DNA of 5,338 nt from Deltaproteobacteria bacterium (GTDB lineage Bacteria; Desulfobacterota; Desulfuromonadia; Desulfuromonadales; BM103). The stretch lies in NCBI GenBank assembly GCA_006226895.1, contig SBFN01000104.1:1-5338 (forward strand), given 5' to 3'. Below, in pieces: positions 5,325 through 5,338 of the stretch (its first letter is position 1; each line of letters opens with the position of its first letter). Position numbers and translations under genes: made by a program. The notes below the pieces were generated by a model. The model saw nothing but the letters and a program-made list of their open reading frames with translations. It did not search any database and was not told the DNA's origin.

Positions 5325-5338
5325 ACCGACGAATTTTA

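Overview
The centre of this window is a mercury-methylation locus. On the minus strand lies a three-gene run: a class I-alpha DAHP synthase (aroG type), then hgcA, a membrane corrinoid protein with the diagnostic cap-helix motif NVWCAAGK, then hgcB, a 2[4Fe-4S] ferredoxin. HgcA and HgcB are the known pair required for microbial conversion of inorganic Hg(II) to methylmercury, so the source is very probably an anaerobe. The gene order yggT-divIVA-yggU (DUF167), a DUF3047 protein and the protein sequences resemble Desulfuromonadales/Geobacter-like Desulfobacterota. That lineage is inferred from remembered family patterns, not from a search.

Layout from left to right: (1) 1-280, 3' end of a DUF3047 gene (+), cut by the window edge. 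(2) 381-566, a 61-residue MerR/excisionase-like DNA-binding protein (+) with its own likely promoter, a strong Shine-Dalgarno and a clear intrinsic terminator at 594-640. (3) 750-1019, a zinc-ribbon protein with two membrane helices (-). (4) 1241-3789, aroG-hgcA-hgcB (-), tightly packed: the aroG stop and the hgcA start share one base (TAATG), and 18 bases separate hgcA from hgcB. (5) 3790-3991, a divergent promoter region with one sigma70-like promoter facing each way and a dyad between the two -35 boxes. (6) 3992-5299, yggT-divIVA-yggU (+), an envelope/division-type operon with 7-base spacing and then a 4-base GTGA overlap. (7) 5296-5324, a good promoter-like sequence pointing out of the right edge.

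How the parts work together: HgcA is expected to carry a methyl group on a Cys-ligated cobalt corrinoid and pass it to Hg(II), while HgcB supplies low-potential electrons to return the cobalt to Co(I). DAHP synthase starts the shikimate pathway and has no known chemical link to methylation. Its coupling to hgcA suggests that hgcAB is transcribed from a housekeeping biosynthetic promoter rather than a metal-responsive one. The most unusual detail is the HgcA N-terminus, which carries four vicinal cysteine pairs spaced exactly ten residues apart. No CRISPR, insertion sequence, tRNA or rRNA was seen. No gene-free stretch exceeds about 220 bases.
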